Source: Paracoccaceae bacterium
GTDB lineage: Bacteria > Pseudomonadota > Alphaproteobacteria > Rhodobacterales > Rhodobacteraceae
NCBI GenBank assembly: GCA_015485375.1
Contig: WFTU01000369.1
Coordinates: forward strand, 1 to 7,356
Length of the DNA stretch: 7,356 bases
Direction: 5' to 3'
Position numbers and translations under genes: made by a program. Of the stretch, positions 1 to 5,499 are shown piece after piece (the first letter of the stretch is position 1; each line of letters begins with the position of its first letter). The notes below the pieces were generated by a model, which ran no database searches, had not been told where the DNA came from, and saw only the letters and a program-made list of their open reading frames with translations.

Positions 1-258
1 GGGGCCGAGGTCGCCGGAGGTCAGAACGTGGAGTTCCGTCGGCTCGATCACGCCGGATGCGGTGACCTGTAGGTACTTGTCGGCCATCGGATCGGGGCTG
101 GCAGGCAGGGCGACAGCGGGTTGTTCCAGTCGGGACGCGATGCCGGCCAGCAGGTCGGTTTTCCACTGCCAGCGCGAAAGCTGCCATGTGCCGAGCGCGA
201 ACAGGATGGCGGCGCCGGTGAGGCCGAAGAACAGGGGAATTGCCATACGGCGGATCAT
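1..258 (-). CDS. surf1: SURF1 family cytochrome oxidase biogenesis protein (N-terminal part, cut by left window edge)
   Basis: SURF1 is an inner-membrane protein needed for efficient insertion of heme a into subunit I of aa3-type oxidases. Only the first 86 codons are visible, and the frame stays open to base 1. The start at 258 is preceded by AAAAGGA (plus 266-272), 7 bases away. Residues 6-23 form a hydrophobic first membrane segment. They are followed by the family signature LGTWQLSRWQWK (residues 22-33), and then by DKYLQVTASG (60-69) and ELHVLTS (75-81), which begin the periplasmic domain. These motifs are typical of alphaproteobacterial SURF1. It is the last visible gene of the ctaC-ctaE cluster, 105 bases after ctaE, with a terminator-like hairpin in the gap. 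Family identity is clear; the C-terminal half and second membrane helix lie outside the window. Confidence 0.93.
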   Translation of the reverse strand, partial: MIRRMAIPLFFGLTGAAILFALGTWQLSRWQWKTDLLAGIASRLEQPAVALPASPDPMADKYLQVTASGVIEPTELHVLTSGDLGP

Positions 259-277
259 GGGAACATCCTTTTGAACG

Positions 278-305
278 AAAACGCGAGCCCCCGAAGGGAC
301 CCGCG
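278..305 (-). terminator. Intrinsic terminator-like hairpin between ctaE and surf1
   Basis: Read on the minus strand, CGCGGGTCCC (plus 296-305) pairs with GGGGCTCGCG (plus 282-291) around a TTCG tetraloop. This gives a 10-bp stem with two G-U wobbles, followed at once by TTTT (plus 278-281). The UUCG loop, strong GC stem and short U run are typical of a Rho-independent terminator. It sits after ctaE and about 20 bases before the surf1 start codon, so it could end or attenuate the oxidase transcript before surf1. The U run is short, so leaky termination is likely. The pairing was worked out by eye; no folding energy was computed. Confidence 0.6.
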
Positions 306-363
306 CGCAATGTAGACGGGACAAGCGGCGGCAGGAACCCCGGCCGCGCGCCCCGTATTCCGG

Positions 364-1152
364 TCAGCCGCCCCAGATGTAGATGGAGGCGAAGAGGAAC
401 AGCCAGACCACATCGACGAAGTGCCAGTACCAGGCGGCGGCCTCGAAACCCACGTGCTGGGTCGGGGTGAAATCGCCCTTCATCGCCCGCAGCAGGCAGA
501 CGAACAGGAAGATCGTGCCGACGATCACGTGGAAACCGTGGAAGCCGGTAGCCATGAAGAAGTTGGCGCCATAGATGTTGCCGGAGTAGGCGAAGGTCGC
601 GTTGGCATACTCGTATACCTGCAGCGAGGTAAAGATCAGGCCGAGGACGATGCCGATGGCCAGCCCGCGGATCAGGACCTTGCGGTTGTTCTCGTGCACC
701 AGCGCGTGATGTGCCCATGTAACCGCGACGCCGGAGCATAGCAGGATCAGGGTGTTGATCAGCGGAATATGGAAGGCGTCGAGCGTCTCGATGCCCGGGG
801 GCGGCCAGGAACCGCCGGCAGCCTCGGTCGGATAGAGCGCGGCCTTGAAGAAGGACCAGAACCACGCGACGAAGAACATGACCTCGGAAGTGATGAACAG
901 GATCACGCCGTAGCGCAGGCCGATCTGAACAACCGGTGTGTGGTCACCAGTGCGGGCCTCGACCACAACGTCGGACCACCAAGTATACATGACGTAAAGC
1001 ACCAGCGCGAGGCCGATGAGCATCATCCACGGGCCACTGTCCTGCATATACATGACCGCGCCGAAGAGCATGACAAATGCGCCGAGCGCGCCAAGAAACG
1101 GCCACGGGCTGGGTGGCAGGATGTGGTAGTCGTGATTTTTTTCGTGCGCCAT
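364..1152 (-). CDS. ctaE: Cytochrome c oxidase subunit III (aa3-type)
   Basis: Subunit III is the seven-helix membrane subunit of the aa3 oxidase. It stabilises subunit I and supports proton uptake and turnover. The 262-residue product begins MAHEKNHDYHILPPSPWP, as in Paracoccus and Rhodobacter CtaE. Visible family motifs include FITSEVMFFVAWFW (residues 86-99), with the conserved helix-III glutamate at E90, then TWAHHALVHEN (145-155), ATGFHGFHVIVG (201-212) and the C-terminal GFEAAAWYWHFVDVVWLFLF (235-254). An upstream in-frame GTG at 1176 would add eight residues. I prefer ATG at 1152 because AGAGGGA lies 6 bases upstream and the family N-terminus matches. The gene follows ctaG after 32 bases and is probably co-transcribed with it. 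Length and motifs are complete, with nothing broken. Confidence 0.97.
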   Translation of the reverse strand: MAHEKNHDYHILPPSPWPFLGALGAFVMLFGAVMYMQDSGPWMMLIGLALVLYVMYTWWSDVVVEARTGDHTPVVQIGLRYGVILFITSEVMFFVAWFWSFFKAALYPTEAAGGSWPPPGIETLDAFHIPLINTLILLCSGVAVTWAHHALVHENNRKVLIRGLAIGIVLGLIFTSLQVYEYANATFAYSGNIYGANFFMATGFHGFHVIVGTIFLFVCLLRAMKGDFTPTQHVGFEAAAWYWHFVDVVWLFLFASIYIWGG

Positions 1153-1158
1153 GTTGGG

Positions 1159-1165
1159 TCCCTCT
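1159..1165 (-). promoter_or_regulatory. Ribosome binding site that fixes the ctaE start
   Basis: The minus-strand sequence AGAGGGA lies 6 bases before the ATG at 1152. It supports that start over the in-frame GTG at 1176, which would place this motif inside the coding sequence. Confidence 0.65.
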
Positions 1166-1184
1166 TTTATTGTCACTTATGCGG

Positions 1185-1775
1185 TTAGTTTACCGCTGTG
1201 GTTTCTTGTCCGTCTAGCGGATCGGCACTTGTAACCTGCGCGTCTTCGGGCAGGTCGGTTTCGTAGAATGTATAGGAAAGCGTGATTGAATTCACATATT
1301 TTCCGTCCGGATCATCGACGATCCCGGGATCGACGTAGAATGTCACCGGCATCTGCACGCGCTCGCCGGGCTGCAATACCTGCTGCGTGAAGCAGAAACA
1401 GGCGATCTTGCTGAAATAGTTGCCCGCCGCGAAGGGGGCTACGTTGTAGGTGGCGGAACCGGCAATCACGCGGTCGGTGGGATTATAGGCTTCGTAGAAG
1501 GCGAGACCGACCTCGCCGATACGGATCTCCATTTTGGTTTGTAGCGGGCGGAATTCCCACGGCATGTCGCGGCCAAGCGAGGCGTCGAAGCGCACAATCA
1601 TGGTCTGGTCGAGGATCACATCGCTGCTGCGTTCGGCCGTGGTGGTGGTGCCGCCATAGCCCGTGACCTTGCAGAACCAGTTGTAGAAAGGCACAGCCGA
1701 CCACGCCATGACGGTCATGAAGGCCACAACCCCCACAAGCGCCAGAACGGATTTGCTGTTGGCCGTTACCTTCAT
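1185..1775 (-). CDS. ctaG: Cytochrome c oxidase assembly protein CtaG/Cox11 (CuB copper chaperone)
   Basis: CtaG/Cox11 is a membrane-anchored periplasmic copper-binding protein that delivers copper to the CuB site of subunit I. The 196-residue product has one N-terminal membrane helix (about residues 9-30), then the conserved juxtamembrane VPFYNWFCKVTGYGGTT (28-44), and an immunoglobulin-like soluble domain. The copper motif KIACFCFTQQ (123-132) carries cysteines C126 and C128, and C35 is the third conserved cysteine. Downstream are PVTFYVDPGI (143-152) and ITLSYTFY (164-171). AGGGG lies 7 bases before the ATG at 1775. The start overlaps the stop of the upstream small gene by four bases (ATGA, 1772-1775), implying translational coupling. 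All expected metal ligands are present and the length is typical. Confidence 0.97.
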   Translation of the reverse strand: MKVTANSKSVLALVGVVAFMTVMAWSAVPFYNWFCKVTGYGGTTTTAERSSDVILDQTMIVRFDASLGRDMPWEFRPLQTKMEIRIGEVGLAFYEAYNPTDRVIAGSATYNVAPFAAGNYFSKIACFCFTQQVLQPGERVQMPVTFYVDPGIVDDPDGKYVNSITLSYTFYETDLPEDAQVTSADPLDGQETTAVN

Positions 1776-1957
1776 TCGGATGCCCCTGCGGTCGCGGAAT
1801 AGTTCGGGGCGGTGGGGTCAACGTTCTGCGGAATTGAGAGTTTTACCATGGTGACCGCGAAAATCAGGCTGACAAAAGCCCCCAGAACCAGCCCGAGGGA
1901 CATATTGCGCCCGCGCCGGCGCGTGTGAAGTTCATGTTCCTGATGGATGCCGCTCAT
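1772..1957 (-). CDS. Small single-pass membrane protein in the oxidase operon (CoxF-like, function unproven)
   Basis: This is a 61-residue protein lying between ctaB and ctaG. It has a basic, polar N-terminus, HQEHELHTRRRGRN (residues 5-18), one hydrophobic helix (about 20-39) and a short polar tail. Alphaproteobacterial oxidase operons often carry such a small ORF here, sometimes annotated as CoxF or an oxidase assembly protein; I know of no established biochemical role. Charge distribution suggests a cytoplasmic N-terminus and periplasmic tail, which is inference. The ATG at 1957 follows the ctaB stop by 2 bases and its stop overlaps ctaG by four, so it is embedded in a coupled translation chain. 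No good Shine-Dalgarno is seen. A GTG at 1969, overlapping the end of ctaB, is an alternative start adding four residues. Confidence 0.82.
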   Translation of the reverse strand: MSGIHQEHELHTRRRGRNMSLGLVLGAFVSLIFAVTMVKLSIPQNVDPTAPNYSATAGASE

Positions 1958-1959
1958 GT

Positions 1960-2916
1960 TCAATACCACACTGGCCAGTTGGTGATGCCCAGATCGAAGG
2001 CGCGCAGAACGGCCTCCAGCATGATTGCCACGAAATGGACGAAAAGATAGAGGATGGAGAAACCGAAGAACCGTTTTTCCACACGATAGGAATCCGCATC
2101 GGCGGCCGCGTCGTCGCGCCGCCAGATGGCGAAGGCGCCGTATACGAAAACCGCGTTCAGCACGACAGCGACAGTGAAATAGATCACGCCGCCGATTTCG
2201 GTGAAGGCCGGCGCAATGGCGATCGGCACCAGCAGCAGCGTATAGGCAAGGATATGGTTGCGCGTGACCCGTGTGCCCTTGGTCACCGGCAACATGGGCA
2301 CGCCTGCGGCGGTGTAGTCATCATTGCGGAACAGGGCCAGCGCCCAGAAGTGCGGCGGGGTCCAGACGAAAATCAGGGCGAACATCAGTACGCTCTCGAT
2401 GCTGATGCCGCCCGTGGCCACGGCCCAGCCGATCATCGGCGGGAAGGCCCCTGCGGCACCGCCGATCACGATATTCTGCGGCGTGCTGCGCTTGAGCCAC
2501 ATGGAATAGATCACGACGTAAAAGAAGATGGTAAAGGCCAGCAATCCGGCGGCCAGTTCATTTCCGAACAGCGCAAGCATCATCACGGCCATGACCGACA
2601 GGACGATACCGACTGCCAGTGCTTCGGAACGTTTGACCCGCCCCGAAGGGATCGGGCGGTCGGCGGTGCGTTTCATCACCGCATCGATGTCGCTGTCCCA
2701 CCACATGTTGAGCGCGCCCGAGGCCCCTGCCCCGACCGCGATGCACAGGATGGTCGCCACGGCGATTACCGGATGCACAGCCACCGGCGCGGCAATCATG
2801 CCAACCAGCGCGGTAAAGATCACCAGACGCATGACACGGGGTTTCAGCAGTTCGACATAGTCGTTGAACTGCGTCTCGTATTCCTGCTCCGGTGTACTCA
2901 ATGCCGCGTCGGCCAT
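1960..2916 (-). CDS. ctaB: Protoheme IX farnesyltransferase (heme O synthase)
   Basis: CtaB is a polytopic inner-membrane enzyme of the UbiA prenyltransferase superfamily. It transfers a farnesyl group from farnesyl diphosphate to the heme b vinyl group to make heme O, the precursor of heme A. The 318-residue product shows the family opening YVELLKPRVM (residues 20-29). The metal-diphosphate motif NMWWDSDIDAVMKRTADRPIPSG spans 70-92, with N70, D74 and D78 in NxxxDxxxD spacing. It also has STPQNIVIGG (144-153), WTPPHFWALA (185-194) and the second acidic region RNDDYTAAGVPMLPV (197-211). Multiple hydrophobic segments run through to the end. The ATG at 2916 lies 11 bases after the ctaC stop, with AGGG nine bases upstream. 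It supplies the cofactor precursor for the oxidase encoded by its neighbours. No heme A synthase (ctaA) is visible here. Confidence 0.97.
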   Translation of the reverse strand: MADAALSTPEQEYETQFNDYVELLKPRVMRLVIFTALVGMIAAPVAVHPVIAVATILCIAVGAGASGALNMWWDSDIDAVMKRTADRPIPSGRVKRSEALAVGIVLSVMAVMMLALFGNELAAGLLAFTIFFYVVIYSMWLKRSTPQNIVIGGAAGAFPPMIGWAVATGGISIESVLMFALIFVWTPPHFWALALFRNDDYTAAGVPMLPVTKGTRVTRNHILAYTLLLVPIAIAPAFTEIGGVIYFTVAVVLNAVFVYGAFAIWRRDDAAADADSYRVEKRFFGFSILYLFVHFVAIMLEAVLRAFDLGITNWPVWY

Positions 2917-2927
2917 GGATGTATTCC

Positions 2928-3842
2928 CTAGTCAGCCGAAGCGACGGTTACGGAGGGCGCAATGCCGGCAAATTCGGCCTGCGCACCCTTCAGCCATTCG
3001 TCGTAGGCCTCTTGCGAGACGACTTTGACGGTGATCGGCATATAGGCGTGGTTGATGCCGCAAAGCTCCGAACACTGGCCGAAATAGACGCCCTCTTTTT
3101 CCGCTGCGAACCATGTTTCCTGCAGGCGGCCCGGGACAGCGTCCAGTTTCACACCGAAGGCCGGAATGGTCCAGGAATGGATAACATCCGAAGCTGTGAT
3201 CTGCAGGCGCACGACCGCGTTGACGGGCACGACAACCGCGTTGTCCGTTGCCAGCAAAAATTCGTCATCGGAATAGCCGTAATCCGCCAGCATGGCCCTG
3301 ACCTCGTCGGTGAGGACATTGGGCAGGTCTCCCTCGATCGTGGAGGCGGAGCCCAGCATGTTGGCATCGAACTCGAAACCGGCTTCCGGGTATTCGTAGG
3401 TCCAGTACCACTGGTTGCCGGTAACCTTGATGGTGATATCGGATTCAGGGATTTCCAGTTGTTTGAACAGGATCGGCAGAGAGAACGAGCCAATGACGAT
3501 CAGGATCAGGATCGGCACCACGGTCCAGGTAACCTCGATCGCGGAGTGGTGGGTGAAACGGGCCGCATCCGGATTGCGTTTGGCATTGTAGCGGACGATC
3601 ACATAGATCAGCAGCGCGGTGACGAAAATCGTGATGATTGTAATGATCCACAGGATCATCCCGTCGAGCCACTGAAGGTCGCGCGCCAGTTCGGTGGAGG
3701 CTGGCTGGAAGCCCATTCCGCCCGGTATCGGCTTGCCGACCCGTTCAAGATCCTGCAGGCTGTCCTGCGCCCAAGCGGCGCCGGAAACGGTCGCCGCCGT
3801 CAGAAAAGCCGCCAATTTTGTGAAGAAAACGCCAATCCGCAT
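2928..3842 (-). CDS. ctaC: Cytochrome c oxidase subunit II (CuA subunit, aa3-type)
   Basis: Subunit II accepts electrons from cytochrome c at the binuclear CuA centre and passes them to subunit I. The 304-residue precursor has a signal peptide (about 1-25, AWAQ at the cleavage region) and two membrane helices (about 62-84 and 105-127). The periplasmic cupredoxin domain contains the aromatic electron-entry motif NQWYWTYEYP (143-152). The CuA ligands are all present: H222 in HSWTIPAFGVK, then C257, E259, C261, H265 and M268 in GQCSELCGINHAYM. E103 in AIEVTWTVVP is the likely helix-II glutamate near the K-pathway entrance. The start at 3842 has AGGGGA seven bases upstream. It is the first gene of the minus-strand operon and is divergent from tldD. 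The subunit is fully intact and is aa3-type rather than quinol-oxidase-type, since the CuA site is retained. Confidence 0.98.
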   Translation of the reverse strand: MRIGVFFTKLAAFLTAATVSGAAWAQDSLQDLERVGKPIPGGMGFQPASTELARDLQWLDGMILWIITIITIFVTALLIYVIVRYNAKRNPDAARFTHHSAIEVTWTVVPILILIVIGSFSLPILFKQLEIPESDITIKVTGNQWYWTYEYPEAGFEFDANMLGSASTIEGDLPNVLTDEVRAMLADYGYSDDEFLLATDNAVVVPVNAVVRLQITASDVIHSWTIPAFGVKLDAVPGRLQETWFAAEKEGVYFGQCSELCGINHAYMPITVKVVSQEAYDEWLKGAQAEFAGIAPSVTVASAD

Positions 3843-3873
3843 TGTTCAGTCCCCTAGTTCGTGCTTGTCGCAC

Positions 3874-3879
3874 TTTATA
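3874..3879 (-). promoter_or_regulatory. Candidate -10 element for ctaC
   Basis: The minus strand reads TATAAA here, 32 bases before the ctaC start codon. A start of transcription about seven bases downstream would leave a short leader and place the FNR-type box centre near -58. No convincing -35 is seen, so the promoter might depend on an activator, or the match may be chance in AT-rich sequence. Confidence 0.3.
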
Positions 3880-3880
3880 A

Positions 3881-3912
3881 AAAACCCTGCTTTTTCAGTG
3901 GTGCAGGATTCT
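3881..3912 (-). terminator. Terminator-like hairpin in front of ctaC
   Basis: On the minus strand, AGAATCCTGC (plus 3903-3912) pairs with GCAGGGTTTT (plus 3881-3890) across a 12-base loop. This gives up to ten pairs with two G-U wobbles. The 3' arm is part of a TTTTTT run (plus 3879-3884). The shape resembles an intrinsic terminator, but it lies upstream of ctaC and downstream of the FNR-type box with no minus-strand gene ending before it. It could be a leader attenuator, a block to upstream or antisense transcription, or a chance overlap with the ctaC promoter, since a TATAAA follows directly. Confidence 0.35.
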
Positions 3913-3917
3913 GTTTA

Positions 3918-3931
3918 TTGATCTAGATCAA
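3918..3931. promoter_or_regulatory. Perfect FNR/FixK-type binding site
   Basis: TTGATCTAGATCAA is a perfect palindrome that exactly matches the TTGAT-N4-ATCAA consensus of the CRP/FNR superfamily oxygen and nitric-oxide regulators (FnrL, FixK, Dnr/NnrR). It sits in the divergent ctaC/tldD region, 76 bases from the ctaC start and 97 from the tldD start. In Rhodobacter, FnrL is known to lower aa3 oxidase expression when oxygen is scarce, which fits this location. Whether it represses or activates here, and on which side, cannot be read from sequence. The exact regulator is also open because these family members share the motif. Confidence 0.8.
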
Positions 3932-4015
3932 AAACCACATAAATAGGCAGAAAACAAGGTAGACGTTTGCGGCATTCAGCCGCTAATGGGGATATTGCCC
4001 GTTTCCCTTACCCTT

Positions 4016-4021
4016 AAAGGA
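4016..4021 (+). promoter_or_regulatory. Ribosome binding site that fixes the tldD start
   Basis: AAAGGA lies 6 bases before the ATG at 4028. It supports that start over the in-frame ATG at 3986, which has no comparable motif and would add 14 residues not expected for TldD. Confidence 0.7.
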
Positions 4022-4027
4022 ATAATA

Positions 4028-5455
4028 ATGACAAACCCCGATGCGAAGTTTCGCCCGTTCGAGACAAATCTCGATCTGGCGCAAAGCCTGAAGACCTTGC
4101 GCGCGGCCACCGACGGGGCCGATGACGGGGAGCTGTTTCTGGAACGGCGGCGCTCCGAGGCGATTGTGCTGGACGACGGGCGGATCAAGACCGCGAGCTA
4201 TGACGCCTCCGAAGGGTTCGGGTTGCGGGCCATTCTGGGGGAAACGGCGGGATATGCGCATTCTTCCGAAATTTCCGATGCAGCGCTGAAACGGGCGGCG
4301 GAAACCGCGCGCCTTGCTGTCGGCGACGGTGGCGGGGTGATGGCGCCGCCGCCACGGGCCACCAACCAGCGTTTGTATTCGGATCGCGATCCGCTCGATG
4401 ATGCGGAATTTCCGGTGAAGATCGAGGTGCTGCGCGAGATCGACGCCTATGCCCGCAGTCTCGATCCGAAAGTGGTGCAGGTCTCGGCCAGCCTGTCGGC
4501 CTCCATGCAGGAGGTGGAGATTTTGCGGCCCGACGATGTGCATCTTTTGGACGCGCGGCCGATGGCGGGGATCAATATTTCGGTGATTGTCGAGAAAAAC
4601 GGGCGCCGCGAGAGCGGCTATGCCGCGACCGGCGGGCGGCACGGTCTGGCGCAGATGATGTCGCGCGCGCAGTGGCAGGGGCTGGCGAAGGAGGCCTTGC
4701 GTATCGCGCTGGTCAATCTGGAGGCCGAGGATGCGCCTGCCGGTGTGATGGACGTGGTGCTGGGTAACGGCTGGCCCGGTATTCTGCTGCACGAGGCGAT
4801 CGGGCATGGGCTGGAAGGGGATTTCAACCGCAAGAAAACCAGTGCTTTTGCCGGATTGCTGGGCAAACGGATCGCGGCCGAGGGGGTGACGGTGGTCGAT
4901 GACGGCACCATTCCGGACCGGCGCGGCTCGCTATCGTTTGACGACGAGGGCACGCCGACGCAGCGCAATGTGCTGATCGAGGACGGAATCCTCGTGGGCT
5001 ATATGCAGGACCGCCAGAACGCGCGGCTGATGGGGGTCGAGGCGACAGGCAACGGGCGGCGGCAGAGCTATGCCCATGCGCCGATGCCCCGGATGACCAA
5101 TACGATCATGCTGGGGGGTGACCTCGACCCGTCGGAGGTTCTCGCGGGGGTCGAGGACGGCATCTATGCGGTCGGGTTCGGCGGCGGGCAGGTGGATATC
5201 ACCAACGGCAAATTCGTGTTCAGTTGCACCGAGGCGTATCGGGTGAAGAACGGCGTGGTCGGCAATCCGGTCAAGGGCGCGACGCTGATCGGCGACGGGG
5301 CGACGGCCTTGAAAAACGTGCGGGCCATCGGCAACGACATGGCGCTGGACCCGGGGATCGGGACCTGTGGCAAGGCGGGGCAGTCGGTGCCGGTCGGGGT
5401 CGGCCAGCCGAGCCTGCTGATCGGCGGGCTGACGGTCGGGGGCAGTGCGACGTAG
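4028..5455 (+). CDS. tldD: Metalloprotease TldD
   Basis: TldD is the catalytic subunit of the cytoplasmic TldD/TldE (PmbA) heterodimeric zinc protease. In Escherichia coli this protease takes part in microcin B17 maturation and CcdA antitoxin degradation; its housekeeping role in alphaproteobacteria is unclear. The 475-residue product matches the usual length (about 480). The active-site helix reads LLHEAIGHGLEGDF (residues 253-266), with the zinc-binding HExxxH at H255, E256 and H260. The third metal ligand is C447 in GIGTCGKAGQSVPVG (444-458). Other family blocks are GFGLRAILGETAGYA (63-77), ITNGKFVFSCTEAY (391-404) and NPVKGATLIGDG (413-424). ATG 4028 is chosen from its Shine-Dalgarno; ATG 3986 is less likely. 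It is divergent from ctaC and followed 44 bases later by a transporter gene. Its partner tldE/pmbA is not in the window. Confidence 0.97.
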   Translation: MTNPDAKFRPFETNLDLAQSLKTLRAATDGADDGELFLERRRSEAIVLDDGRIKTASYDASEGFGLRAILGETAGYAHSSEISDAALKRAAETARLAVGDGGGVMAPPPRATNQRLYSDRDPLDDAEFPVKIEVLREIDAYARSLDPKVVQVSASLSASMQEVEILRPDDVHLLDARPMAGINISVIVEKNGRRESGYAATGGRHGLAQMMSRAQWQGLAKEALRIALVNLEAEDAPAGVMDVVLGNGWPGILLHEAIGHGLEGDFNRKKTSAFAGLLGKRIAAEGVTVVDDGTIPDRRGSLSFDDEGTPTQRNVLIEDGILVGYMQDRQNARLMGVEATGNGRRQSYAHAPMPRMTNTIMLGGDLDPSEVLAGVEDGIYAVGFGGGQVDITNGKFVFSCTEAYRVKNGVVGNPVKGATLIGDGATALKNVRAIGNDMALDPGIGTCGKAGQSVPVGVGQPSLLIGGLTVGGSAT

Positions 5456-5499
5456 CGAAACGCGTTGCATAGGCCGGCGGCCGGTGCCATGAAGGAGCC

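Larger units (their letters stand above)
3843..4027. promoter_or_regulatory. Divergent ctaC/tldD intergenic promoter region
   Basis: These 185 bases separate the divergent starts of ctaC and tldD and are clearly AT-richer than the flanking genes. They hold an FNR-type palindrome (3918-3931), a terminator-like hairpin facing ctaC (3881-3912), and the tldD ribosome binding site. Candidate promoter elements are weak by eye. For ctaC there is TATAAA on the minus strand (plus 3874-3879), with no good -35. For tldD, TTGATC (3918-3923) and TAAATA (3940-3945) are 16 bases apart, which would put the palindrome over the -35. A small 5-bp inverted repeat, GCGGC-ATTCA-GCCGC (3969-3983), lies in the presumed tldD leader. 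Promoter activity is certain only in the sense that both genes need one. Confidence 0.7.

Noticed and set aside
2035..2931. 298-codon open frame on the plus strand, opposite ctaB
   Set aside because: It is the antisense image of ctaB; the membrane-helix codons read in reverse give a His/Asp/Arg/Gly-rich product with no family resemblance.
2892..3857. 321-codon open frame on the plus strand, opposite ctaC
   Set aside because: It runs exactly antisense to an intact, motif-complete ctaC, and its translation is rich in Asp, Arg, Gly and His with no recognisable domain. This is a typical GC-rich shadow frame.
3969..3983. Small inverted repeat GCGGC-ATTCA-GCCGC in the tldD leader, possible operator or riboswitch
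   Set aside because: A 5-bp stem is too short to call a regulatory element, and no larger conserved RNA architecture is seen around it; noted only within the intergenic entry.
3986..4027. Earlier in-frame tldD start adding 14 residues
   Set aside because: There is no Shine-Dalgarno at 3986, while AAAGGA is correctly spaced before 4028, and the extra residues do not resemble the TldD N-terminus.
3983..4807. 274-codon open frame on the minus strand, opposite tldD, plus two shorter ones at 4931-5898
   Set aside because: These are low-complexity Arg/Pro/His-rich translations antisense to tldD and the transporter, with no ribosome binding site or domain.
5470..5488. GGCC/CCGG-rich repeat between tldD and the transporter, possible terminator
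   Set aside because: The repeats give only short competing stems with no following T run, so a terminator call is not supported.
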